This document shows, one piece after another, positions 49,493 to 60,492 of a stretch of DNA of 64,000 nt; the stretch's first letter is position 1, and each line of letters opens with the position of its first letter. The notes beneath the pieces are model-generated. The model had not been told where the DNA came from. It did not search any database and worked only from the letters and a program-made list of their open reading frames with translations. The stretch lies in assembly GCF_907164915.1 (NCBI RefSeq), contig NC_061862.1, positions 7,337,473 through 7,401,472 on the forward strand. The letters run 5' to 3'. The position numbers and the translations under genes are program-made. This DNA is from Impatiens glandulifera. Lineage: Eukaryota; Streptophyta; Magnoliopsida; Ericales; Balsaminaceae.

Positions 49493-51539
49493 GTAAAAGT
49501 ATGGATTTTTTGTATACCAAAATTTTCGGTAAGGTATAAGTTATAAATAAAATATTAAGGTATACCGTATCGACCCACCCTACTACTATTATATACAAAA
49601 TAGTGGAAATGCATGCTCTTCCTTAAATATAAGTTAAAATTGTAATATATATTTTTCTCTTTAAAGGATTATTTTTTTTTTGGACAATTAAAAAATTTTC
49701 ACAACTAATTATGTCTTTGTTAGAGATTTTTTTATTTATTTATAAAAATCTAACTATAATCATCGAACCCTTATTTTATTTATTCTTATGAATTACATTA
49801 TTTAATTCATTCATTAAAATATTAAATATTTTCTATTTTTACATAATATTCTATAATTATATATGAATATAATATTTTATATTAAAATTAAATAAACAAA
49901 ATTTTACTTTCATAAAATCAACTAAAACTAAACATCTTTTAAATAATCCAAATTTCATACAATTAATCTCAATACAGTCTAAGCCCATAAAATATATTTA
50001 TTAAGGAATCCACAATTAAAACGAGGCTTTTTAAGATTTAAATATATATATGAATATGAAATGTGGCTTATACTTTTTCCAAAAAAGTAAATACAGGTAT
50101 ATTTTTTATTTTATTTTAAAATTATTATTTATTATTTAAAGAAATTTAATATCAGGATATGACACACAATAAACTAAATCGATGATACTTAAAACATATT
50201 TTGAATAATTGAACCTTAGAATTTTGTATTTTAGACCATACTCTTTAAACTTCAATTATTATAATTGATTTTAATTTATTAAAAATTTTAAAAGTGTGTA
50301 TATATATATATATAGTAGTATTTTTTTATAATTTATGAATTATTTATTTAATATTTTAGTAAAACTTTAAAATAAATTCTTTTTTATTATATATATATAT
50401 TAGTTTATATGAAAAAATTGGTGATATTTATTTCAAATGAAATGATAGAGAAAAATATGAATATATAATAATATATTATATTAATGCATTTTAGGTAACT
50501 TACCATATTTAATTACCTAATTTTATTTTATTAGATTGATATTATAATATATTGTAACTTATGATTATAATAAATTTTAGGTCGGTAGTTCAACCTTCCT
50601 CATGTATTTTGTATTTATTTATATAAATTTTAAAATAGATGTACTTATGATTTACACGAAATTTATTAAAATATATATATATATTAACCCCTAGAAATCG
50701 CTCACTTCATAGCTTAAACACACGTGGCACTATAAGGGAATATCACGAGAGGCTCGATATTCGATGGATTTTAACCTTGTTTTGCGTGTTAGGCTTCTTT
50801 TAAAAGAAAATATTATTTTAAAAGATTTTTAAGATAATAGTCGGGAGTTTAAGAATTAATTATGTAAAAATAATTAATTTTATTCAAATTTTAATAATAT
50901 ATGGATCAAATAATAATTTAGTAAAAATCCGGTTTAAATTAAACATAACTAATTTAAAAGATTATTTATTTGAAATCAGAATCGCCAAAATATAAACGTA
51001 TTTATATTAAAATTTCTTTAAGGGGTTCGTTTTTTAATTACGTTCGGGAAAAGACTTTCGCGTTATTTCCTCCACGCCCATCAAATGACGATCTTTAAAA
51101 TTTTAAATTAACAAGATCTAGCTATGATAAGATTTGATTATAATATTTATTTTTTGATTATTAGTCTAGGGTCATAAACAAGGATAATTTTAGATTGCGT
51201 AAATGATTGTACAAAAATATTTAGAATGGTGTAAATGTAATTGCGTTGATATAATATTGAGTAAATTCCTGAAAAATATCAAAAAATTGTTAGAATTTAA
51301 AAATAAATTACAAACATGGCTTTAGCAAAAATATTGGTTTAGAAAATATTCCGAAAATATTTAAAATATCATTTTCTAACATTTCAGGATTATTTGAAAA
51401 TAGGGTTCCAAAATTACAAAATAATTTTGAATTTTGAAAAGTGGAACTAAACAGGCCTTAGGATCGAAGTCCTAGGGTTTGGGTTTGGTTTTAGTGATCT
51501 AGACTCGGACGGATTCGGTCTAGACCGGGGTGGTCTAGA

Positions 51540-52075
51540 CTAGAGCTCGAGAGCATGGGTTAAGGGACCGGAAGACTCAGTCCCAGGTTCGAGAGGCTTA
51601 GTCTCAACTTGGACTACTCGGCCAAAGGAACGGAGGGTTCGGTTCTAGGTTTTAAAAGGCTCGGTCCTGAACTAAGACTGCTTAGTCCAATGTTTGGGAG
51701 AATCGATCCCATGTCTAGGTTTCTACGATCGTGGACCTAGGAAGCTTGGTCCCAGGTCAGACTTCTATGTCCAAAATGAAAAAACCTCAGTCGAATTCAT
51801 CGGTCCTTGCTCAAGAACACTAGTCTTGAGTCACGGTCCTAACTCAAGAACATCGGTTCTCGATCTCGGTCCTAACTCAAGTACATTGGTCCTTGGTCAC
51901 GGTTCGGACCAATGATTTTCGGTCGTGTGTCTCGGTCCCTGTCCTACAGGAATCGATCGTCTGTGACCGAATGTTCTTAATTTCACGGTTTGGACAAATG
52001 ATTTTCGGTCGTGTGTCTCGGTCCCTGTCCTACAGGAATCGGTCGTCTGTAACCGAATGTTCTTAATTTGGTTAA
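51540..52075. repeat. 33-bp GGWCC minisatellite, copy C
   Basis: From about 51799, five successive units of exactly 33 bases start CGGTCC or CGGTTC (for example CGGTCCTAACTCAAGAACAT). A second block, CGGTCGTGTGTCTCGGTCCC, recurs at about 51922 and 52007. The plus-strand frame 51694-51915 shows GP every 11 residues. Confidence 0.82.
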
Positions 52076-52574
52076 GAATTACAGAAGCTATAAATTTTGA
52101 AACACATCTTGAAATCATGGTCTATAAGTTGTAGATGATTCATATGATTATGGAGAACAAAAACTCTAACCCTAATCATGATCAATCAATCTTAACAAAG
52201 ATCAATTTATGAAAATCATTTTAAGATCAAAATTTGGCATATTTTGAATCAGGTAATTTTAAGGTCTGATTTTTGTTTCATTAAAATTGAAATGATGAAT
52301 ATAGTCAAACATAACCAAAACAAGAACATCATAACATCTCTATAACAACTTTCGTAGATGAAATCATAATCTTTTTTTTTCAAAAACAAAGTTGGATAAA
52401 ACATGATCGGGATGATGTTACGTCATCTGAAAATCATCCTAACATGTTGACAAACATGTTTAACAACTATTTGAATAAAAAACAAGATTAATTTTAAACA
52501 AAGAAATCACATAATTAAACCTTAGAACAAATCAAACCGATCAAACTTGGAAAAATACAATTTTCAATCACATA

Positions 52575-52790
52575 TTGAATTACAAAGGTTCTGGATTCAT
52601 ACCAACGATTTTGGAGAACACTCCAAGGAGTGGTTGGAAGCTTTCTAGAAGCCTGGATCAAAGCTTTGATCACCGGATATGGTTTTCACAAAATCAGTTT
52701 TGGCAAAATTTAAATTCTTTGATTTGTAGTGTAATATGGTTGTTTGATGATTTGGTAGAAGGGGACTGGGGACTATTTATGCTAGGTTAG
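52575..52790 (+). other. Conserved open frame in repeat C
   Basis: Same frame as 22555-22797 in B, with few changes. Probably leader-like DNA and not a gene. Confidence 0.2.
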
Positions 52791-53696
52791 GTCGGTTGGA
52801 AGGGAAACAAAATTAACTCTGATTTGATGATCGAAGTTCTTATCCTTAAACTTATTTAAATCGTGGTAGCCTAGATCTAGGGTAGGATAAGATAAATAGG
52901 TATAGGGGTTGTGCTAACGAGGATAAGGCGAAGATAAGGATGGAAAAATCAACGGATAAGGTTGATTGTAGGCAAAGTTGGACATTCTGGAAGAAACGCC
53001 AGTGAGGGTCACATTTTCCGGTGAACGTCCCAACTCAGTGAAGAAGAAGGGTCAAAACGACGTCGTTTCTGGCACCGTTAGGCATTTCATCCGCGTTTGG
53101 CGATCTCAGCTAACGAGGTTAGTCCATCCTATTAGTTGATTTGGTGGAGCGGGCGCGCGTTGGCTTCGTTACATCCGGCTGTGTGGCGCGTTCCTGGGTG
53201 TTGGATGAAAATTCAGCGTTGATCCGATGGCTAAGAATCCTGTTGAAACTATTAAACATAAAAATGTTATTTTTATGTTTAATTTTTAATTTCTACTACA
53301 CCAGATTATCAGTTTAATTTTAAATAAAAATGTTTTTTGAACTCGAATTTTAATAATTACTTGCGTTTTTCTTCACCAAAAATTTCACAAAAATTATGTT
53401 CATATTTTTAATTTTGGCATAATTGTTTTTTAAGCCATAAAATACACATAATTCTTGATTAAATTTCAACTAAATAATTTTAACCCCTTCTTAAGAATAA
53501 TTTGGGGAAAATAAATACAATATTTTAACCATAAATTATATTTTAAATTTTTATTTAATTTTTCTAATTAGAGTTTAATTACACAATAATTAACCCTAAC
53601 TTGACCTTTAATTTCTTTTTGAGTTATTTAGAATTAAAAATTCAAAATATTATTTTAATATTATTAAAAATAATAATATTATAAAATAGGGTATGT

Positions 53697-54796
53697 GGGG
53701 AAATTTGACAAAATGACCTTGATAATGGGTCTAATTCGAAAAATAGCCCACGCTTCATAAACTTTGCAAAAATGGGATTTTTGTCCTACGAAATGTCTTT
53801 CTTACCCTTGTGACTACACTTACGCGTAATATGTAATAAGTGTATTACACTTACGCGTAATATTTAATAAGTGTATTACACTTACGTGTATTACACTTAC
53901 GCATAATATGTAATACGCATATTACGCAAACTCTAATATATAAACATTTTTCTATCCCATGACTCTTTCTTTCTCCTAAATAGTCAAAAGAGAAGATTGC
54001 GGCTGACGGATCTGTCCGAGATCGAAGCAGCTAAAACTTTCCGGCAAAGATGATGACCGTGATCACAGTTCCTCCTCTCATTATCGCTCAGTTGAATCAC
54101 CTCGTCTCTTAGTCCCCTCTCCCCATTAAGGTAAGTTATCCTCGTATCAATGCACTCGTATGTATTCTAGGGTTCCACTTCTAATATATTTTATTTTCTA
54201 TAGTACATATTAATACCCCAAACACTATAGAAAAGCAAGATTTCCGGTAAAGATGTTAATGATGATCGACTGAAGTTTGAGATTAACACCATTATGTAAA
54301 GGGAGGTAACCCTTTTCAACTCGCTATTTTAGTGTCAGATTTCTCGTATAGATGTACCTTGGGATGTTACTCAATATGTTTGTATAACTGGACTCTTTAT
54401 TCGTCTTCCTTGCATTGTCTTTTCATTTTCCTATAACCTTCTTTTTTCAATGTATCTTCTCCTTTTTTCCTTCTCAATTTGTTTGAACAAGACTTCATAG
54501 TGTTGTATGTTATATTTCCTTTGAGTAGAAAATACATATCTTCCACATCAGTCCCACGACTAAAACTTGTGTCATCTCCCGAGTAGAAGTCTAATTTCTC
54601 TATTGGAGATTTTAGGCTCCATTCATGGTTAGATGGAATAAGTCTTTGTTCATTCTAAATTTTCTATGTTGAATATTGTTGAATTATTTAAGCTACATAT
54701 AATCTATCTATTCATTTGGAAGATGTATGGCTGAATATCTTCCTATCCTTTTTTGTATTGAGATTTGAGAACACACTAATCAAAGTCCACCTGCTA
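53697..54796. mobile_element. MULE family c, truncated copy in C
   Basis: Tip GGGGAAATTTGAC at 53697. Then the same terminal repeat, palindrome array (53815-53935), TATA-like CTAATATATAAAC (about 53933-53945) and CT-rich leader as the right end of 19361-21692. The match to that element stops after CACCTGCTA at 54796, where the LINE begins. Confidence 0.85.
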
Positions 54797-55565
54797 CTTA
54801 GAGAGAGAAATTTTCTCTGGAGATTTTTTCTCTCATCGGGCACGACCGGCACATCAACGCCGCCGGAGCTTTTGACGTCGGAATGATCTCAAATTTCTCC
54901 AGTAGGTGCATCTCTTTCCCCCCTACAATCTGACATAAGGAATTTCAATTTGAACGGAGGAATCGGGAGAAATCACGATTATAGTTTCTAGATCAGATAT
55001 TTATGTCGTTTTCGGCACGATCGGCACATTCGGCACGATCGGCACGATCGGCACGAACAACACAAACGACACGGATTCTTGCCGCGACCGCGCTTCTACA
55101 TCGGAAGTCAGCCGCCATCCTCCAGCACCTTCGATCGGTTGTCGTGTGCCCTCTAGAACGTGTTCTGTTGTGCAAGGAACGGTCGCGGTCATCTTCTCTT
55201 ACCGTTTACCGGAACATTTCGTCAAACCCCCTTCTGCAGAGACTTGACGTCAAATCGGCGTCGGTCGCCCTCCTCTTCTCACTTTTCGTTTACAGGTTAG
55301 TTCGGACCTCGGTCGGGACATCAAACCACACCGCGAGGCGCGGGTAGGTCTCCATTGAACTTCTTTATCGCCGTTTGAATCAAGTGTTCGGTCTGGAGGA
55401 AGCTTTCGTAGCTACAGACCGTTCCAAAATTGCTTAAACCCTTTCTTGTTTGAGCAATTATTTTCAAGCCCCTGTTCCGGTGCGATTGGTTTCCAATCGT
55501 GCTGTTTGCGCCCACCCTTTGCTGCAGAATTCCAACCTATGTGGCTCCTTTGAAGATTAGGCAGT
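54797..55565 (+). promoter_or_regulatory. LINE 5' leader with 10-bp GC-rich repeats
   Basis: GC-rich compared with its surroundings. Contains about five units of the form CGGCACGATC at 55013-55062 and a related CGGGCACGACCGGCAC near 54838. Plant LINEs carry an internal promoter in this position, but no promoter element can be shown here. Confidence 0.6.
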
Positions 55566-56897
55566 TTGCGCTTGATCTTTCCAATGACTGGTACGCGCCC
55601 ATCCAATGTAGTTACTCGGGCAAGGGGCGTCCTTCAAGTCCGCCCTGATGATCCTAAGAAGGTGCTGAAGGGGCCGTCGACAAGCAGCAAGGCTAGGTCT
55701 GATAGACGAACTCGCAGGTCTCTTAACAATCCCAGAAAGCAGAAGCCAGAAATCATGGATGAAGTCCTAAACAACGGAGAAGATGCGCCTATTGATTCTA
55801 TGTCAAATACATCATCGGGTATGAGTTCTTTTCCGCATGCTGATGAATTACATGAGAATAGTTCTATTGGGGATTCATACTGTAACAATATGCATGTTCA
55901 TAATAGAAATGATAGGATTGAATTGATAGGAAAAGACAGTACTGCATATAGAAATGATAGGACTTTAATTCCAGAAAATTCTGTTGTTACTGGACTTGCT
56001 GCACAGAATGGACCGATAGAGTCGCTGGTTGGTACCCTAGACCTGACCGGTCATTCTGTTGGGAAATTGGATTTGAAATCTTGTCTTGTTAAAATTGATG
56101 ACAATCGGGTCGCTTGTGCTGAAAATTCAGTCCCAATGTTGGAGATAATCTATCAAAAAGGCTCTAAGGTAATGCAGGAAAATGACATAAATTGTACAGG
56201 TTTATTGGGTCCTATTGAAAGCTCAAAATTGGGGTCTGTTTCTGAATCGGGTGAAAACATTATGCTGAGATTTATGTCTGTTTTGAATGATCCTACTGAA
56301 GTTGGTACTGGTGTTCCTATTGAGGTAAGTATGACAGAGCTGAATAAAACTGTTGATCGAGAATTAATAGGTTCAAAGAATATTACAAGGTCGGGGTCAG
56401 TTTCAGAAGCAGGAAAACATGACAGTTTGGGTAATTCAGGTGCAGAGAAAGATCAGAAAACAAATTTTACCGGTCCTACTAAAGAGGATGCTAAACTGGG
56501 CAAAATAGATCATTTTGAAATTGCCTCTACAGGGTTGGAGATATCAGCTGCTCAGAGTCCATTAGGTCCAAAGAAGGATATAATTTCAGAGTCTTGTTCT
56601 ACAATGAGAAATCTTGAAAATCTAAAAGTCTCGGGTTCCATTAATGATCAGAATGCTAAGTCTACCTGTCCTGCTAAGGATCAAATGGAAAGTCAGATAT
56701 CCAGACTATGTACTAGGCTTGAAAAAGGTTGGACAGAAGACACTAAATGCGCCCAGGATTCTGAAACTGAGGCTAAAATTGCAGGATCTTCTAAACAGCC
56801 TACACATCTAGCTGAAACTGTTAAAAGAAGACATAGTCTAACAGAATCTGAAAACACTGAAAAAATTGGATCTGAGTTGAGCTATTCATGGAAATAA
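55566..56897 (+). CDS. LINE ORF1, first part
   Basis: 443 codons, acidic and rich in Ser, Gly and Asn, without a domain I recognise. An alternative start is ATG at 55584, so the true N-terminus is uncertain. It ends at a TAA (56895-56897) ten bases past the ATG of the next frame, which is shifted. That frame has a stop only about 15 bases upstream of its ATG, so the two open frames meet within roughly 25 bases, as expected when one small indel splits a single long ORF1. Stop-and-restart translation is possible but less likely. The product would be the RNA-binding partner of ORF2 in the retrotransposition particle. Confidence 0.7.
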   Translation: MRLIFPMTGTRPSNVVTRARGVLQVRPDDPKKVLKGPSTSSKARSDRRTRRSLNNPRKQKPEIMDEVLNNGEDAPIDSMSNTSSGMSSFPHADELHENSSIGDSYCNNMHVHNRNDRIELIGKDSTAYRNDRTLIPENSVVTGLAAQNGPIESLVGTLDLTGHSVGKLDLKSCLVKIDDNRVACAENSVPMLEIIYQKGSKVMQENDINCTGLLGPIESSKLGSVSESGENIMLRFMSVLNDPTEVGTGVPIEVSMTELNKTVDRELIGSKNITRSGSVSEAGKHDSLGNSGAEKDQKTNFTGPTKEDAKLGKIDHFEIASTGLEISAAQSPLGPKKDIISESCSTMRNLENLKVSGSINDQNAKSTCPAKDQMESQISRLCTRLEKGWTEDTKCAQDSETEAKIAGSSKQPTHLAETVKRRHSLTESENTEKIGSELSYSWK

Positions 56898-59800
56898 ATT
56901 CAGCTAAATTAGAAAAGCCTAATAATACAGATGTAAAGGATGATGAACTGAACTTGATTGGTATAGCCAATGGTGAAAGCTTGACTGGAAATTATATTGA
57001 TTCGTTGATTGATGACATCATGAATGACAATCTGGGTCTGGGTATGGATCTCATGGAAGCTACAAATAAGTTGGGTCAGAATTTAAGTCAGGGTATAAGA
57101 GGTGGAGAATGTATGAAACTAGAAGAATTAGCCAACGGTTTTCGCTTGGTCGGGTCTGATGAGGGGTTAGCCAACGGTTTTCGCTTGGCCGGGTCTAATA
57201 TGGGGTTAGCCAACGGTTTTCGCTTGGCTGGGTCTGAAAAAGATAATTTGGTTGCAAAAAAGTTGGGTCTAACAAGGGTGGATAACATGAATATTCAAGT
57301 CATTGATCCTGAACACGTCGGTCCTGGATACACTAAAACTACTCATGGCATTGGTCATATCTCTTCAAATGTCGGTCCTAGCTCTTCAAACGTCGGTCAT
57401 AGCTCTTCAAATGCTGGTCCTAGCTCTTCTAATGTCAGTCCTAGATCTTCTAATGTCAGTCCTAACTCTTCTAATGCCGGTCCTATCTCTTTAAATGTCG
57501 GTCTTGACATCACATATTCACCTTCTACGGGTCCTAATCGCCAAGATAATAAATCTACTAACAAAGCTATGAGCCATCGGTCGAATCAAAAGAACCAAAG
57601 CATAGATGTTGATTTGGAATCAGACGATAGCACTGATTATGATGAAACAATAATATGCGACCTCGAATATCATAAATCCATGAAGAAGATATCGGCAACA
57701 AAGATCAAACCAAAAGCAAAGAGGCATAATTATTCCAAAACAAGTGCTGAAATTGAAAAGATCGATCAAGAAACTAGATCGAATAATTCTAAAACAGCTA
57801 AGAAGGGTAAAAATGAATCGAAAATCAAAGAAAGGAAAAACATGAAGGCAAATAACTCAAGTTCTAAGAAGAATGCTGAAGTAAATCCCAAGGAAACTGT
57901 GACACCCGAGGTTAATCCTGAGATATTGAACCTGGGTGCGTTTTCTCCACTCGTTAATCTGGATCCTGAAATGCCAATTGATAGTATTCAAAAGAGGAAA
58001 ACTGATACACAAGAGAAGAGCACTAAAGGGGAGATTCTAAAGAAGATCGGAACAATTGAAGGCAACGGTTTTGTGGGAAATATAAGGGTTAGATGGGCCG
58101 AAAAGAACAAACAAGTCAGGAAAGATAGCATCCCTGAAACAGTCACCTCCTCAGCTCCTCCTACTGCTGCAATTCCTGGCAAAGAAAATACTCAGGCTGA
58201 TAACAAGGATCTTACTGCTGGTCCAACGTGGTCAATGAGGAAAAACGAAATAGCAAATTTGGCAGGACTGAGAAACCAGATGAAGAAGCTATTTTTCCAA
58301 ATTAATAAACAAGAGATTAAGATGCCCCAAGAAAGAAATGATCAGTTGAATGCTCAGTTCAAAAGTCACTATCTAAATAATTGGAATCTCTTTAACAAAG
58401 ACCAATATGATGAAGTGATCAAGTGGACGGTTGACGCCATGAAGGAAATTTCGAAATGTAATAAAACAAAGGTGTACACTATCATGAGCAACCCAAATAA
58501 AACTTGGCAAGAAGGAAAGGTGTGGAATGGAAATGCCATGAGCGATCCAGAAAAGGGAAAATTCCAGATAGAGACCTTATTCCCAAAGGTAATTACACTT
58601 GATCATCCGCACCGATTTGAGCTCCCACCCGAAATTGAAGAAAAATGTGTCAAGGCATGGGAGTTTGTCATAGTTGGTCATTTTATTGGCAACATGAAAG
58701 CACCATTTGCTGAGGTTAAAAGAACGTTGATGGGTCAGTGGGAATTCTCTGGTCTAGAGAGGATCACAATCAATGATCACGGATTCTACTTTCTATCCTT
58801 CAGGAATGGAAGCGAAATAAAGTCGATCATAGAGAGCGAATATACTTTTATCAGGGGAAAAAGATTCAAGTTGTACAAGTGGAGCGAGGAACTTAATACT
58901 AATCATAGACCGCCTGAACTTGAACAAATCTGGGTAAATCTCAAGAATGTTCCACCACACATGTGCAACCCAATGGGCCTGACCTATATTTCAAGCATTA
59001 TAGGCAAACCACTTATGTTTTACCCAGCAATGGAAGGTTACGAGCGTGCATCTGTGGCCAGAGTTAGTGTCGAAATCCATCCAAGTAGCTCTCTTCCAAT
59101 CAAGCTTGAACTTAAAGATAGACTGGGAAATTTATTTGACATTGGAGTACAATACGAATGGAAACCAAATCGATGTATATGGTGTAGCACTTTCACACAC
59201 GCTACGAATAAATGTCCAGTCAATAATAATCTAAAATCGAAGGCCAATAACAACACTCAAGTAAGCGATATCAATGACTCTAACCAGGCTCAGGTTGAGA
59301 GAAATGTGAACAGGTCTGAACTTAACAGCAATGAACGCACTAAGGATGATAAGATGGGCAACCAAAAGCAAGAACAGATAAGGGTAAGGAAGAAGATAGA
59401 AAAAAGAATGAAGTGGGTAAGGGTACAAGCTGGCCCTACTAACGTTGATTATATTGGTCATGTTCAGGGCACCGGTCCTAGGGATTCTGTTTTCTCAAGA
59501 ATAGGTCCTGTTCAAAATGTTAGTCCTGATCAGGGTATCGGTCCTGATAAAGCTAGACATAGACACACCGGTCCTAGAGCTTCTCATAAAGCTACTGTTC
59601 CTAGCCATATTGACCATATTAAGCCTGGTCTTGGACTTGTTGATCATGAAACTACTCAAGCTACCGGACTTGCTACTACAGGTCCTGATGAAAAATGTGC
59701 AACCATTGCTGATCCCGGCTATATTGGTCCTAATACTGGCACAAGTCCTATTATTGTGGATGATACTATTGTTAGTCCTAACTCTACCGATCCCAATACT

Positions 59801-60451
59801 GATCAAAGAATTGGTCTTGATGTAACTACATGTCCTAGTTCCAAAGTTTCTGAAATTCAAAGATCTATGGGACGGGGAATACTTGGCCCATATGAAACAA
59901 GCAAAACTGGATCTGAAGGCACTCCAATAGGTCATGAGTCTACTCTTCACAGTTCTAGGAATGCAAGCAGGAACCAAAAAAACAATGTCATTAAAATTCT
60001 AAATGACCTGACCCTTGGGCTCAGAGCCACCTTTCGAGATGATGAACAGGAGAATCTTGGAATAAGTAATAAAAAAGCTCTTGAGAATGGACTGGGAAAT
60101 CTTGGGTTTTGTGAAATCAAAAGATCAAGTGCAGAAGAAGACAATTTGGTCTTGAATAAGGCAGTGAGCCTTAATTCTGAAGTAGGGCGAATAAAAACCG
60201 ATAACAAACATGAATCTAGTAGTGAAGAGGTTCAAAGTCAAAAAAGACCTACTAAAGCAGAACAAGATGAAAATCGAAGACAAAGAAGAAAGATCTTGGA
60301 TCCAGAAGCTACTAAATCTATCACGGGAGAAGATGAGATCTACATGAGGCAACCCTCACTCAATGGCAATAGTATTCCATGTAATCAAACTGTAGCCATT
60401 GAGGATAGTGAGGCAAGTGATGCTTATGATTTCTCTGATGAAGAGGTCTAG
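56888..60451 (+). CDS. LINE ORF1, main part: DUF4283-like domain and CCHC knuckle
   Basis: 1187 codons. Residues about 82-115 hold three copies of a 13-residue repeat with ANGFRLAGS. Residues about 155-210 hold eight 7-residue repeats of the type GPSSSNV. A Lys-rich region lies at about 255-330. Residues about 585-740 (KAWEFVIVGHFIGNM, then GFYFLSFRNGSE and IWVNLKNVPPHM) match the DUF4283 domain of plant LINE and related proteins. Residues about 763-776 form a perfect C-x2-C-x4-H-x4-C zinc knuckle (CIWCSTFTHATNKC). The tail has many irregular Gly-Pro motifs and an acidic end. Plant L1 ORF1 proteins are usually 400-700 residues, so this one is very long even without the first part. It binds LINE RNA by family analogy. 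Confidence 0.85.
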   Translation: MEINSAKLEKPNNTDVKDDELNLIGIANGESLTGNYIDSLIDDIMNDNLGLGMDLMEATNKLGQNLSQGIRGGECMKLEELANGFRLVGSDEGLANGFRLAGSNMGLANGFRLAGSEKDNLVAKKLGLTRVDNMNIQVIDPEHVGPGYTKTTHGIGHISSNVGPSSSNVGHSSSNAGPSSSNVSPRSSNVSPNSSNAGPISLNVGLDITYSPSTGPNRQDNKSTNKAMSHRSNQKNQSIDVDLESDDSTDYDETIICDLEYHKSMKKISATKIKPKAKRHNYSKTSAEIEKIDQETRSNNSKTAKKGKNESKIKERKNMKANNSSSKKNAEVNPKETVTPEVNPEILNLGAFSPLVNLDPEMPIDSIQKRKTDTQEKSTKGEILKKIGTIEGNGFVGNIRVRWAEKNKQVRKDSIPETVTSSAPPTAAIPGKENTQADNKDLTAGPTWSMRKNEIANLAGLRNQMKKLFFQINKQEIKMPQERNDQLNAQFKSHYLNNWNLFNKDQYDEVIKWTVDAMKEISKCNKTKVYTIMSNPNKTWQEGKVWNGNAMSDPEKGKFQIETLFPKVITLDHPHRFELPPEIEEKCVKAWEFVIVGHFIGNMKAPFAEVKRTLMGQWEFSGLERITINDHGFYFLSFRNGSEIKSIIESEYTFIRGKRFKLYKWSEELNTNHRPPELEQIWVNLKNVPPHMCNPMGLTYISSIIGKPLMFYPAMEGYERASVARVSVEIHPSSSLPIKLELKDRLGNLFDIGVQYEWKPNRCIWCSTFTHATNKCPVNNNLKSKANNNTQVSDINDSNQAQVERNVNRSELNSNERTKDDKMGNQKQEQIRVRKKIEKRMKWVRVQAGPTNVDYIGHVQGTGPRDSVFSRIGPVQNVSPDQGIGPDKARHRHTGPRASHKATVPSHIDHIKPGLGLVDHETTQATGLATTGPDEKCATIADPGYIGPNTGTSPIIVDDTIVSPNSTDPNTDQRIGLDVTTCPSSKVSEIQRSMGRGILGPYETSKTGSEGTPIGHESTLHSSRNASRNQKNNVIKILNDLTLGLRATFRDDEQENLGISNKKALENGLGNLGFCEIKRSSAEEDNLVLNKAVSLNSEVGRIKTDNKHESSSEEVQSQKRPTKAEQDENRRQRRKILDPEATKSITGEDEIYMRQPSLNGNSIPCNQTVAIEDSEASDAYDFSDEEV

Positions 60452-60492
60452 GACAGTCTGGAAAGTCAGGAACCCAACACTTATATTCATTC

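Larger units (their letters stand above)
47697..49585. mobile_element. Insertion of 1.9 kb in C, same as 26951-28845
   Basis: Inverted counterpart of the B insertion, with the same GGTATACCGAAATTAAGG words near its ends. Confidence 0.65.
47533..54796 (+). repeat. Dispersed repeat, copy C, including part of MULE c
   Basis: Close reverse complement of B (20620-29010). Starts directly at the gap, so its left end is unknown. Ends where the LINE begins at about 54797. Lacks B's private elements. Confidence 0.85.

Noticed and set aside
55003..55347. 114-codon frame in the LINE leader
   Set aside because: Driven by the 10-bp CGGCACGATC repeat, no domain, and overlaps other open frames on both strands.
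59495..59977. 160-codon minus-strand frame
   Set aside because: Antisense shadow of the LINE ORF1 Gly-Pro-rich region.
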